Source: a virus. Taken from it: a DNA stretch of 64,000 bases. The notes beneath the pieces were generated by a model, which ran no database searches, was not told where the DNA came from, and was given only the letters and a program-made list of their open reading frames with translations. Within the stretch, counting starts at the first letter, position 1; each line of letters begins with the position of its first letter. The stretch is from IMG/VR virus record IMGVR_UViG_3300032309_001546, positions 81,920 through 145,919 of that record. One strand, 5' to 3'. This document shows positions 28,120 to 39,000 of the stretch, piece by piece. A program made the position numbers and the translations under genes.

Positions 28120-29442
28120 TTGATTACTAGTAAGAAGTACTCTGTTTTGGCACACTATAACGACATTAATAAGGCTAATAATAAGAAGCCTAGGTCTTCA
28201 CACGATAATAGTGCTGGGCGGGGAGTTGATAACCCATATAAGAATGCAGAGAGACTAGCTCAACCTACTTATACTGGAACTATCTCTGGACAAGTTATAG
28301 ATCCTTATACTCTTAAGAATAGCTTAGAGTTTTCAAGTAGGGAAGAGGAGATGCCTTTTGACTTGCAAGCTCTTTCTGAAGAAGAAAATGTTAATGTTAT
28401 AGAGAGCGCAAAGGGCCTTCCTACTAGGGGTCTTGCTATCAGTGAGGATAAGTCCTTTACTAAGACTGCTAGTCTCTTAAAGGACTCTAGTCTCGTCTCT
28501 GGCAATCATAATACTAATGGTCTTGGCGGCGTGGAGGCCAGTACACAAATACTACTTGATAGAGTTGGGGAGCTTTTAGATAACGATGAAACATTACTGG
28601 AAAGAGCTGAGCCCCTTGATCATACTTCTTCTACTTCTATCTCTCTTAAAGATGCTTTTCAAAGTGCTTTAGACGCCAGTGATCCTAATACTATAGATGT
28701 TAATGCTTTCTTCTCTAGCAGTAGTCTTGGGACTTTTCTTGGTAGTGATCCTGATCTATATAAGGACTTGCATATAACACCTCAGAGTGCCGCTAGAATG
28801 AGGTCGCATCTTGCCGCCGTTAAACATGGTACTTATGCTAGTGTGCCTCTTATCTGTAAAGGATATGAGAGTTGCCCCATTCGCAGCTCATGTTGGTTTG
28901 CTGTTAAGAAGGACAATGGAAGTATTGATCTTGCCTCTAGTAAATTCCCAGTACTGCAACCTTGCCCGGTAGAAGCTAGTATTCTTCAGGTTAAGGTTAA
29001 GCAATACTGCAGTGAGAACTTTAGAGATATGAATAACATTACCCCTAGTGTTATTAGCTTGGCTACCAAGCTTGCTGAACTAGATATCTATGAGATCCGG
29101 GTTAATATGCTGTTATCTCAAGGTGACAGCCTTGGCGAGGGTAGAGACTTAATGCAGGAGGCCGTGCTAAGTAGCGACTTACATGGTAATCCTGTTAAGA
29201 CTGCGATGAAAGAACATCCTGCTTTTGCGTTGAAGGAACGCTTTCAGAAGATGCGTAGTCAATTGATGAAGGAACTTTTAAGTACTCCAGAAGCTAAGTT
29301 AAATGCGAGGGCTAAGATGGAGTCTACTAAGGTTGAGAGTGTTAGTTCAACAATGACAAAAATGTCTGCTGCATTAAGTAAGATTAATAGTTTAATAAGA
29401 GATAATAAAGATAGTGATCCTTTTGATTACGAAGATGATTAG
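28120..29442 (+). CDS. Hypothetical cysteine-cluster protein, 440 aa
   Basis: The frame opens with TTG at 28120 and no clear ribosome site, so the true start is uncertain. Residues 1-240 are polar and probably flexible. Around residues 247-300 a cysteine cluster (ICKGYESCPIRSSCWF, then QPCPVEASI about 20 residues later) could hold a metal or iron-sulphur centre. The C-terminal third is helical (RFQKMRSQLMKELL). It is the first gene of the plus-strand virion block, upstream of the nuclease fusion and terminase. A terminase small subunit or DNA-binding role is possible but unproven. Confidence 0.65.
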   Translation: MITSKKYSVLAHYNDINKANNKKPRSSHDNSAGRGVDNPYKNAERLAQPTYTGTISGQVIDPYTLKNSLEFSSREEEMPFDLQALSEEENVNVIESAKGLPTRGLAISEDKSFTKTASLLKDSSLVSGNHNTNGLGGVEASTQILLDRVGELLDNDETLLERAEPLDHTSSTSISLKDAFQSALDASDPNTIDVNAFFSSSSLGTFLGSDPDLYKDLHITPQSAARMRSHLAAVKHGTYASVPLICKGYESCPIRSSCWFAVKKDNGSIDLASSKFPVLQPCPVEASILQVKVKQYCSENFRDMNNITPSVISLATKLAELDIYEIRVNMLLSQGDSLGEGRDLMQEAVLSSDLHGNPVKTAMKEHPAFALKERFQKMRSQLMKELLSTPEAKLNARAKMESTKVESVSSTMTKMSAALSKINSLIRDNKDSDPFDYEDD

Positions 29443-29473
29443 CTTTTAACTATTTGTACTTTAAGGGATTTAA

Positions 29474-32400
29474 ATGGCACAATTTAGTCCGCGAGTAAGA
29501 GCCGCAAGAGACTACATTTTGAATCCCGACATGGATCCTATCAAAGCAGCAAGTGCTTTGTATGGAAAGCATGCTAATGCTAATACCTACTTAAGTACTG
29601 TAGATGCTAGTGTTCGCGGTATTTTCACTGCTAGTACTGCTATTATGAAGGGTACTGCTAGGTTTACTGGCGACGTAGCTAAGTCGCTGAATAAGGTTGT
29701 TAAACCTCGTAAGATTATAGAAAGTACATTAAGTAGGTTGATTGGTCAGAAAGATACAAATGATATTTTAAACTTTACTGATAATATCCTTAAAGAATCT
29801 ACGGATGCTTTAAAGGAGATGGGTAAACAAATATCTATCTTTACAACTGAGTATGCTGCTAATGCAACTAATATGGAATATGGGGGAAGTGCAAGTAACG
29901 TACTTAGAAGTATGAAGACTGCAATGCTTTCTGCTAGTGGATATAGTTTCTCTGTTAATGAAATGATACAGAATACTGTAGTTATAGACATTGAGACCGG
30001 CGGCCTTGGCAAGAATGCCCCGATTGTTCAGATGGCTATGGCAGATATATCTCGTATTCCAAATATGAGTCAAATGACTCCTGATGAGATTAGAGCTTAC
30101 CAGGAAGAGATAGCCAGATTAACTCCTCGTGAGCAATTAGAGCGAGGAATGCTAAGCATGCAGATGCTGCCTGAAGCAGTTCTCAGAGATGATGCTAGAA
30201 CTGCTGCTAATGGAGCTGTACGCACACCTACTTACAATATGACTACACACTTACCAAGGAGTGCTCAGGCTTTCCAAGAGACTTTTGGTGGTTGGGGCTT
30301 GCATACTGAAGGCTATACTATCGGAGACTTTTATCGAGAGTATGCAGATGAAGTAGATCCGTCAGCCGCAGATCCTAATGATCCTATGGCTCGTAGAATC
30401 TCTGATGCTAATATGGCTTCTATTAGAGCAAATCTTGAACAGCATGGTTTTATTTCATTGCAAGATGGCAGAAGACTATATAGTCAGAGAGAAGCGACTA
30501 AGTGGTCAACTATTTTTATGAAGAGGGCCGCAGATGAGAATAAGAATTTAACTGCAGCTAATATTTCATTCGAATCTTTTCGAGTAGGTAAGCTGCAGAA
30601 TTTCTTTGTTGAGGATGCAGAGGTAGGAGTAGATGACAGAGCTGTCAACTTTGTTATTGGCAGAGATCAAATGACACAGGCTGAGAAGGATAAGTTCTTC
30701 CTGAATAATGATCCAGATATTGTTGCTGCTTTTGGCGGAGAACTAAAAGGGCACAAAGATATAAGAGATATGTATCAAGCGACTTGGAAAAGTAAGTATA
30801 AGCTTAATATCTTAGATGAGAATAATTATTACTTTGTAGACCAGTTTAAGACTTTGCAGAACAAAGGAAGAAGCAATGAGATGATAAATCTTTTTCCTGA
30901 GTTTATGCGTCGCCTTGGCGGCGGATTAAAAACTTATGACCAGCAGAACTTGACTAAGATGTTATTCTCTGGGCTAATGCAACTTGACTATATTCCTCAT
31001 AGCCAAGATATCTTCTCAGGTACAGCTATTGACTGGGCGACTAGAACTGCTTTGGGCGAATCAGAAAGTCACTTAGCTTTCTCTGACGTTTTACAGCAGG
31101 CTAGAATCATGACAGAAGGTAAGTTAGGTGACGCGACTTCTGATGTCTATAACATGACTAAAGCAACTGGATCTGCTGCCGTTGGTGACCAGGTAAAGGG
31201 AATGTTTTCTGCGATAAGAGTCTTGCTTGATCCTAAGAGAAAGACCTGGTTTGATTTAGGAAAAATTATTAGAGAGACTGAAGTAAGTGTTAACCATCCT
31301 ATTCAAAGAACAACTGAAGCAGGTCAAGTATTTAATGCTCCTGCTGCGTTAGGTAATCTCCAATTTACTGGAAGTATTGCTGAGGTAAACAAGCAATATA
31401 ACATTACCAAAGAACTATTAAGAATAAATGAGACTGTAGACCATGCACTAGGAGTAGGCAATACTCTATATGACCAGAGAGGAGCGGGATTAACAGAGAC
31501 AATGCCCGCGAGACAACTAGAAGCAAACAGCCCTCAGTTAAGAGAAGGTACAACTATCGAATACAATGGTACTACTTACCAAACACGTGCTAGTATACAA
31601 ACTCCATCTGGCCGAATGTATCAGGTTCAAGGTTCGAATGCTCTTATTCCAGCTCAAGATATAACAATTCCAGCACAGGATGTCACCTGGTTTGAAACTG
31701 GACATGAGCCTTTCTCTCTAGGAAGACAGACAGGACAAAAGCGCCATGAGCTTACAACTCCTGACAGTAGAAGTTTATACATGAGCTATACTACTCATGA
31801 CTATGAGTTGACAGATAGAATTAGAGAGCAACATCAAAGCCATCTTGCAGCAGGAGCAACGGCAGATGAGGCAAATGCAGCAACGAAAGAATGGCTAGTT
31901 GGTCAGTATGCGGAGACAAGAGGTATACAGTCAACTGGTAGAACTGCTCCTGGAATGATTGACCAATTCCGTACTTTAATGGGAATGTTTAATAATCGAC
32001 AAGAAATGACAGATACTTTGCGCTTCCAGATGGAACATGGTAAGAAAGCAATGGATGCATCTATTCATGAACAAGTAAGAGGTAGAGTTGCAGAAGTTGC
32101 AAGACTAGGCAAGGAAGACATTATAACTCCGACACGAGACTTTGTAACCGAAGGCGCAAGAACTGTTAGTGATGTCTTCTCGGGCCGTCGCTCTTTAAAC
32201 GATATAAGCTTAAGTTCTATATCTAATTTGCCAAATGCAATAGTCCAGCAGACTTTTAATGTAGATGCAGACTTTGCAAGAATGTTTACCCGTGTTGCTG
32301 GTAGGCCATTGGCTGTTGCTGGAGCAGTAGGAGCAGTTGCTGGAGCTGTAGGTGCTGGCTATATGGTAGATGGTCCAAGTTGGAAAGCAACTACAGGTGA

Positions 32401-33295
32401 CATTCTTAAAATGACAGGCGAGGAAAAAACAATCCTTGAACAGGGACATCACAAATCTGGTGGCAATCTTCTTGATGTTTCTACTCCTTATCTTGGAGAT
32501 ATACAACATATCAATCCAAATGGCGCAGTACTAACTGCACTAGACTCTAGTAAAGTTGATTATGCGATTGGTGACGGTGACACTGTTGAAGTCTTGTCAA
32601 AAGGCTTTCTTGGTATGGGTAGAAAAAAGCTAGGAAGTATCCGTGTTGCAGGCATTGACACACCGGAAACTTCGCATGGTGGTGGTAATGGACCAGGTAA
32701 TATGCCTTACTCTGCTCAGGGTAAACAGTACTTAAGCAACGTGCTTAGCTCTAGAGAAGGAGCTTATGTTGCTATTGGACCAAAACAGACGTATGGTCGC
32801 GCCGTTGGTCTTGTTGTTGATGAGTCAGGAATTAACTATTCTCACCAGATGGTTGAGCAAGGACTTGGTTCAGTGCTTTATCGTGAAACTCCATTTGAAG
32901 ACTTAATTAGCCAGAAAGATTATAATCGAGCTGAGAATAGAGCAAGAGCTGGCAACAGAGGAATGTGGAGTGAACCATTCTACTATGGTGCACAAAGCGG
33001 GATTGAAGGTAGAGACAGAACTGGTTGGAATAAAATGACACCGACTAATGCTTATAAATTTAACTTTGATAGAAGTCCTGGCACAACTACTGAACAAGTT
33101 GAAAAGATGAGAGAACCAATGGAGATGGCTCATTCTTTAAATAGTATAATTGATACAACACAAGAAGATTTTTTAAATGCTGCAGGCAGTAGCATTGGAA
33201 GAGGTAATCATAAAGCATTGATGGCAGATATGCAACAGATGGCGCTAGCAAATAGCATGCAAAAAAACCGAGGAAGAGGCAGGGAGCGTAGATAA
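29474..33295 (+). CDS. DEDDh exonuclease and staphylococcal-nuclease-like fusion protein, 1273 aa
   Basis: The N-terminal half carries a DnaQ-type exonuclease signature: motif I VVIDIETGG (Asp172, Glu174), motif II NISFES (Glu367) and motif III HLAFSD (His533, Asp538), the set that binds two metal ions. Near residue 945 there is a Gly/Ala-rich hydrophobic stretch (PLAVAGAVGAVAGAVGAG). The C-terminal part (about 1028-1190) is a staphylococcal-nuclease domain with DGDT (1034-1037), IRVAGIDTPET (Arg1057, Asp1062, Glu1065) and YGR. Both sites look complete. It is next to the head genes, so a virion-packaged or DNA-processing nuclease is plausible. Its stop overlaps the next start (TAATG). Confidence 0.8.
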   Translation: MAQFSPRVRAARDYILNPDMDPIKAASALYGKHANANTYLSTVDASVRGIFTASTAIMKGTARFTGDVAKSLNKVVKPRKIIESTLSRLIGQKDTNDILNFTDNILKESTDALKEMGKQISIFTTEYAANATNMEYGGSASNVLRSMKTAMLSASGYSFSVNEMIQNTVVIDIETGGLGKNAPIVQMAMADISRIPNMSQMTPDEIRAYQEEIARLTPREQLERGMLSMQMLPEAVLRDDARTAANGAVRTPTYNMTTHLPRSAQAFQETFGGWGLHTEGYTIGDFYREYADEVDPSAADPNDPMARRISDANMASIRANLEQHGFISLQDGRRLYSQREATKWSTIFMKRAADENKNLTAANISFESFRVGKLQNFFVEDAEVGVDDRAVNFVIGRDQMTQAEKDKFFLNNDPDIVAAFGGELKGHKDIRDMYQATWKSKYKLNILDENNYYFVDQFKTLQNKGRSNEMINLFPEFMRRLGGGLKTYDQQNLTKMLFSGLMQLDYIPHSQDIFSGTAIDWATRTALGESESHLAFSDVLQQARIMTEGKLGDATSDVYNMTKATGSAAVGDQVKGMFSAIRVLLDPKRKTWFDLGKIIRETEVSVNHPIQRTTEAGQVFNAPAALGNLQFTGSIAEVNKQYNITKELLRINETVDHALGVGNTLYDQRGAGLTETMPARQLEANSPQLREGTTIEYNGTTYQTRASIQTPSGRMYQVQGSNALIPAQDITIPAQDVTWFETGHEPFSLGRQTGQKRHELTTPDSRSLYMSYTTHDYELTDRIREQHQSHLAAGATADEANAATKEWLVGQYAETRGIQSTGRTAPGMIDQFRTLMGMFNNRQEMTDTLRFQMEHGKKAMDASIHEQVRGRVAEVARLGKEDIITPTRDFVTEGARTVSDVFSGRRSLNDISLSSISNLPNAIVQQTFNVDADFARMFTRVAGRPLAVAGAVGAVAGAVGAGYMVDGPSWKATTGDILKMTGEEKTILEQGHHKSGGNLLDVSTPYLGDIQHINPNGAVLTALDSSKVDYAIGDGDTVEVLSKGFLGMGRKKLGSIRVAGIDTPETSHGGGNGPGNMPYSAQGKQYLSNVLSSREGAYVAIGPKQTYGRAVGLVVDESGINYSHQMVEQGLGSVLYRETPFEDLISQKDYNRAENRARAGNRGMWSEPFYYGAQSGIEGRDRTGWNKMTPTNAYKFNFDRSPGTTTEQVEKMREPMEMAHSLNSIIDTTQEDFLNAAGSSIGRGNHKALMADMQQMALANSMQKNRGRGRERR

Positions 33296-36060
33296 TGTTA
33301 TCTCTTATAAGTAAAATCCTAGGGAAAGCTGGATCTGCCATTGGTAAAGCTGGTGGAGCTGCACGAGGAGCGGCAACCGGAGGCGCGGGTCGGGCTGCTG
33401 CAAGTGCTGGTCTCGGTGTCTTCAATGGAGCAGCAACTGGAGCTATGATTGGCTCTGCTATTCCTGGGGTTGGGAGTGTAGCAGGTGCGGTTGTAGGAGG
33501 TGTAACTAGCGCCCCTGTAAGGGCCGGCCTTGGTGGCTTAGCTCGACGTCTTGGATTGTCTAAAGCAGGAGGAGCAGCCGCTAGTTCTGCTGCTGGAGGT
33601 GCGGCTCAAGTAGTGCAAGGAGCTACTCCAGTCGGGGCAAGTGCAGCTTCTAATTTAGCTGGAGCTTTAATTGGAGATGCTGGAAGAGCTGCCCCTGCTG
33701 CTTCAAGGGCGGCCGCAACAACAGAAAAACAAGTAGCTTCTGTAAGTCGAAAAAAGAATAGAGGTGCTGGTAGAAGGGAAAAAATAGAAAGGGAAAAACA
33801 AGCCGCAGCTAGTGCGCCTGTAAGAACAGCCAAAGAAGCAACTTTAGGTCCCAATGCGAATGAGCAAGCACTATATGATTCTGCAGATGTTGATCTTCCT
33901 ATGCGTAAAGGAAAATCGCCAGCAGCAATGCAGTCTACAGATCATATTTTCCCTGGAAAAATGTCTGGTGCTGCGGATGAAGTTTCAGATTTTCCAGCGC
34001 GTAAAGGAAAATCAGCCGCAGGGGGAATGCAATCTGGAGACTCTCTTTTCTCAGGACAAGTGCCTGGTGTCACTAGACCAACTGAAGTTGGAGGAGCTGC
34101 TGCGGGAGAGGATATATTAGATCTTCCAGGCAGAAAAGGAGCAACAGGACCAGGAGCAGTTCAATCTGGAGACTCTCTTTTTTCTGGGCAAGTTCCTGGG
34201 GCTACTAGACCAACGTCTGCTGAATCTTTTGCTAGTGCAGAAGTAGATGCTGACTTACCAGTAAGCAAACCTAAAGATGTTCCGATGTTGCCTGGCACTC
34301 GACCCCAAGATGCTGCAATGTTGCCTGGCACTCGACAAGCTGCCCCTGCTCCAGGAGTGAACCCAGCTGCGCCAGATCCAAGTGTAGCAACACCTGGAGC
34401 CGCACCAAGTGCAGGCCCTACAACTGGAGCACAGGCAGCGAAGAAGATGCCAGGACCACCAGAAAGGATGGCTAATATAGTAACAGGTGGAGGAGATACA
34501 GTTGATGACATAAAGAAACTTAAAGATCCTAGTAGATTGATTGACTGGGCTGTTGGTCCTGCTATTGGAGCAGCAATTGGTGGTGCTGAAGGATTTTATA
34601 ATTACGACTCATCAAAAGAAAAAGATCCTCTATTAAAAGAGACACCTTTTATTGCACGTATGAAAGCTGCAGGTGAAGGAGCCGCTAAAGGAGCTGGCTA
34701 CGCAGCTGCAGGTATTGCAGGCGAGAGAGCTTTAGTTGGCATTGGCAAGATGAATATGTCGGAGTATCAGAAGTCTCTATTGCCTGGCCCAATAAGTTTA
34801 ACTGAAGCTTTTACAAAAGGATTTGGTTCAACAGCAGGAGCATCTGGCACTACTAGCATGGGAGGGATATCAAATAGAGTAACTGGTGCTTTTGACGAAA
34901 GTAGTGGTTATGTTGCGGCCCTTAGAACTGATAAAGGAATAAAAGCTGAAGAAGCTGTTTCGGGCAAGATAAGACAAGTAGAAAGAGAGGCGGCAGAGGC
35001 TACGAAGAAAAGGGCTGCTGCTGCAGCTTCTGCTCCAACCGCGACTGCACCTGCTGCGGCAACCGCAGCTCCAGCTGCAGCTGCAGGGGCAACTCCGACT
35101 CGCCGTACTGTTAGTGCTCCTCCTGCGAACTTTAGACCCGGTTCAATGACAACCCCAACACCTGCTCCTGCTGCTTCTGCAACAGCCGCTCCTTCATCTT
35201 TTCCAGCAGGTACCCCCGCAGCAGCGCGTAATCCAGCTTCGGCAGCGCCAGCGGCTGCGCCAGCAGCACCCGCTCCTCCTCCTCCAAGTGCTACAGTAAC
35301 TGCAGCAACAGCAGCTTCTAATGCAAATGCGCCAAGAGTTCAATCCAGAATTCAGATAGAGCAGCTTAATAAGCAGAGAGAAAAAATTAGGAATAATACT
35401 GCTGATAGTATGATGCACTTGCCAGATCATATGACTCCACAAAGAGTTAGCGATAGCGTGAACTCTGCTAGAGGTATAGTTGATGCTGGTGTTATTGCAG
35501 CAACTGCAGTAGGGGCACTCGCAGGTACCCCTATACTTATGGCAAAGCAAGCTGTTCATAATTATAAAGAACATATTTTACAGCCAAATGAAAAGACAAG
35601 TCAGGTCTCAGCAGGAATGAGTTTAAGAGGGCCTCAGATTCAAAATCCATTCTTGAGTGAAGGTCAAGCAACAGGTGAATATGGAATCCGCAGTACCTTA
35701 GATGCTCAGTTTGGAGATGGCGCTATTGCAAGGAATATTATAGCTGCAGGCGTAACAACCACTGTTGGTGGAGCCGCAATGTTTGGAGCAATGGGAGCTA
35801 CTAGTTATGGTGGTGGACCTGGTCACCCAATGAATGCTTTACAAATGAGAGATCCTGCAGTAAGTGCTAAGGCTCAGATGGACGCAGATGCAAGTAATAA
35901 GATTAGAATGAGTGATCCATCTCAGCTTGGACTAGCTGACGCCGAAGAAATGTACTATTCAAATCCGAGTATGAGACCAGTTCAAAGCAGATCAAGACCC
36001 GGTCAGTATAATGACACTGGTAATCTAACACTTGCTCTTAGTGCATTAAGAAGAGGTTAA
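33295..36060 (+). CDS. Ala/Gly/Pro-rich structural-type protein, 921 aa
   Basis: Residues 1-110 form a glycine-zipper-type hydrophobic region (GAATGAMIGSAIPGVGSVAGAVVGG) typical of membrane-inserting segments. The next 250 residues contain imperfect repeats around an LPxRKG...MQSGDSLFSGQVPG unit, at about 190-330. Another glycine-rich segment lies near 417-430 (VGPAIGAAIGGAEG), followed by Ala/Pro-rich linkers (PAAAPAAPAPPPP). This looks like a virion protein with membrane-active segments, possibly internal or ejected with DNA. No enzyme motif is seen. Confidence 0.7.
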   Translation: MLSLISKILGKAGSAIGKAGGAARGAATGGAGRAAASAGLGVFNGAATGAMIGSAIPGVGSVAGAVVGGVTSAPVRAGLGGLARRLGLSKAGGAAASSAAGGAAQVVQGATPVGASAASNLAGALIGDAGRAAPAASRAAATTEKQVASVSRKKNRGAGRREKIEREKQAAASAPVRTAKEATLGPNANEQALYDSADVDLPMRKGKSPAAMQSTDHIFPGKMSGAADEVSDFPARKGKSAAGGMQSGDSLFSGQVPGVTRPTEVGGAAAGEDILDLPGRKGATGPGAVQSGDSLFSGQVPGATRPTSAESFASAEVDADLPVSKPKDVPMLPGTRPQDAAMLPGTRQAAPAPGVNPAAPDPSVATPGAAPSAGPTTGAQAAKKMPGPPERMANIVTGGGDTVDDIKKLKDPSRLIDWAVGPAIGAAIGGAEGFYNYDSSKEKDPLLKETPFIARMKAAGEGAAKGAGYAAAGIAGERALVGIGKMNMSEYQKSLLPGPISLTEAFTKGFGSTAGASGTTSMGGISNRVTGAFDESSGYVAALRTDKGIKAEEAVSGKIRQVEREAAEATKKRAAAAASAPTATAPAAATAAPAAAAGATPTRRTVSAPPANFRPGSMTTPTPAPAASATAAPSSFPAGTPAAARNPASAAPAAAPAAPAPPPPSATVTAATAASNANAPRVQSRIQIEQLNKQREKIRNNTADSMMHLPDHMTPQRVSDSVNSARGIVDAGVIAATAVGALAGTPILMAKQAVHNYKEHILQPNEKTSQVSAGMSLRGPQIQNPFLSEGQATGEYGIRSTLDAQFGDGAIARNIIAAGVTTTVGGAAMFGAMGATSYGGGPGHPMNALQMRDPAVSAKAQMDADASNKIRMSDPSQLGLADAEEMYYSNPSMRPVQSRSRPGQYNDTGNLTLALSALRRG

Positions 36061-36062
36061 TT

Positions 36063-39000
36063 ATGGCGTTAAGAAGAAAGAGTTTACAGTCTCCGTCGCT
36101 CTTTAATATTCCTCCTGAAGCGGAAGAAACTTTTAATGTTTATGATAAGCAGGCATTAGAAATAGGTCAGTCAGTAGGAGGTGACAATAGAAGTTATTTT
36201 GATCAAATGCATGAAATTATGACCAAATCTGGTCACAATTTGGTTGGATTTGAATCAAGTGAAGCGGATATGGTAAATCAAACTTTAGGAGGAATGTCTC
36301 CTAGCCGAAGACTAGGATACGGACAAGGGACTCGAGCACATTATCAAAACCCAGAAACAGGATCGGTTAGAAGTGTTATTAATGATGATTTAGATACAGA
36401 TCATGCGGTAAACTGGATGGACAAAGAGGGATGGGAGCAACACCAAGCCAGGCACGCAAAGGCTGCACGTGACATGGGATATGATCTTCCTAGTCTGCCT
36501 GCGTTAAATCCGGATGGAACTGTTGCGCGACCTCATCATGCTGAAGCTGCTGTAGGTAATAGTCCAGGAGTTTCTTCTGCCTCCTCTTCTGCTTCCTCTG
36601 TAGTTGATTCTCCACCGCCAGCCCCTGATCCAGTCCCTGCCCCTATTGAGACTAAAACTCTAGAAGAAAAGAAAGCCGAAGTTTTAGGACAAAGAGCAAA
36701 ACAGCCACAGCGTGTTCCTCAACAGCATAATACTTGGCAAAGAACAGTTAGAGACTATTTAGCAGACGTAGCAAAGCCGCCGGAGCCATCTGCCGACCCT
36801 ACAAAACTTCGAGCAAAAGGCGGAAAGGGTTTTATTCCCACTCCTGTTAGGCAGGCTTTAACAGGAATGGGATATGAAATACCTGAGCCTGAGATGCCAG
36901 GCACACCAGCTCAGGGTGATAACCCGGCGAGTCCAGCGTATCATTCTAGAAAACAGGTTGAAGAGATGTATGGAATGGCAGAACATCTTGCTGGGCGTGA
37001 CCTTGAGAATGAAGCTCGTCTCCGATATTTCAATGATCAGAGGAGCGCGGGTAATGCCCCTGCGGCTCCTGCTAAGCTTGCTCAGGGTGCTGAGAAAGTT
37101 GCACAGGCTGCATCGAGTGGCGCTCCTATTCCACAGCCTGTTAGCGTAGAGGAATATCTTAGTGCTCATAATAAAATGATTAATGATCCGTCTCCGGAGA
37201 ATAAAGCAACAATGGAGCGTCCTGAGTATATGCAGACTCGGGCCAATGAAGGGGCAGCGATAGACAAATCACTGATGGAGCAGGCTAAGGCAGCAACACC
37301 TGCCGGAGCTAAGATTCCACAAGCAGCTGATGCTCCTGCTCAAGCCGCGCAAAAACTTGCTAGTACTGAGTCTGTACCTACGACATCCGCCCCTGCTAGT
37401 TCTGCTGCTCAAGCTGCAGATGATGGTCCAGGTAAATTTGATATGGGCGCTGTTCCTGAAGACAGAATACCAAAGCGCCCTAAGCCTGGGGAGCTAGGAT
37501 CACAAGAATATGTAGATAAACAACAAGCCGAGATAGAAGAAAGACAGCGTGCGCAGGCAAAAAAGAAATATGAGCAGTTGGCTAATTCTGATAACCCTAG
37601 ACATCGAGCTATGGCCGAGAAATTAAAAGCCAGAGCTGAAGGTGGAAATGTTATTAAGGATGGTAAAGCGGCTGGAACTCTTGCAGAGCAACCTGGCTCT
37701 ACTGTACCTAAAATATCAGACTCTCCTGCTGAAGCCGCACAAAAAGTTGCGAATACTGCAAGTGTACCTATTGAGACCGGCGCAGCAGCAGCAAGAAAAA
37801 GTAGTCTCCCTGAAGGCGCAAACAACTTAGGTACTACTAGCACTCCTGGTAGCAACCAAGCTGGTCCAACTACTGGAGCCCAAGCCGCAAGATCTGCCGC
37901 AAATATGTCACCTCCTGCCTTCGGACATCAAGGCGGAGAGGATGGCCCTGGAACCACAAGAGGTCAAGCAGCAAGAGGTGCTAGAGGCGTTGATCCAAAT
38001 CTTGATAGAAGTGTTGACAGAGTATTTGGCGAAGCAACAAATGGAGTTGCTAATAATGGAGCTAAGGTGGCTCCAGGTGCAGCAGTGCGTAAGCGTAGAG
38101 GAGCTGGAAAAACAGGAGGTGCAACTGGTGCAGCTGCGTTTCCTTCTTCTCCTGCGGCAGGAGCTGGTCCAGTTGGCGGGGCTAATGCTCCAGCAGGTTC
38201 ACCAGGCGCAGCACCATTATCTCCTAGTGCGGCCTATCAGGCCCAAGTAGAAGAAGCTAAACAGGCACGAGCTGCAAAAGCTGCTAGGGCAGGTGGTGGC
38301 TCTGGAGCTGCTGCAGCAGGGAAAGCTACCAAAGGATCAAGAACTAATGGAATGCTAAGAGGTATGGCATACAATAGCTCTCTGGTTGATAGAGAATTGG
38401 ACTTAACCACTAGGGGCTTTGTAGCCGGTATTGGATCTATTGCGAATGACCTTGGTCTTAATAGGCGTGTTACGGCATACGGAGCAGACGGAAAGCCGAG
38501 TTCTTACATGGATACTTTTTTTGGAACTACTATTAGAGGTGGAACTGGATATGCACATCCTTTGATGGATGATGCAGGTCGAGTTACTTGGACAACCGCA
38601 AAGACAGTTCAGGCAGCTACTGCTGGTTGGGGAAAACACATTGAAGACTCATTCCAAAGTTCTACTGGAATTATGAAAACAATGACGGGTATTAGGCGGA
38701 GTCTTTACAATGGTCTTGGTGGTGGATCAGATGGATTTATAAATAAAATGCTAACTAAACTTGGAGGTGCTGGTACATTGGTAGCTCCAGTTCTTATGGG
38801 TGCAACAGCGATTGCCGACTTCAGGCAAGGTTACAAGAAGGGTGGAGTGTTTGGAGGCATTGCTGGTGCTGGCAAAGGCATAGTTGCTGGCTGGATAATG
38901 AATAAGGTAGTTGCTGCCGCTCTACTTAATCCTGTTACTACTCTTATTGCTGGCGGCGCTATTGCCGCTGCTGCCTATGCAACATATAAAATCTTTGACG

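Noticed and set aside
29443-29473. An array-type promoter between the plus-strand genes (CTATTTGTAC at about 29450)
   Set aside because: It is oriented towards the minus strand, has no ATG-X-stop partner and lies between same-strand genes; probably chance.
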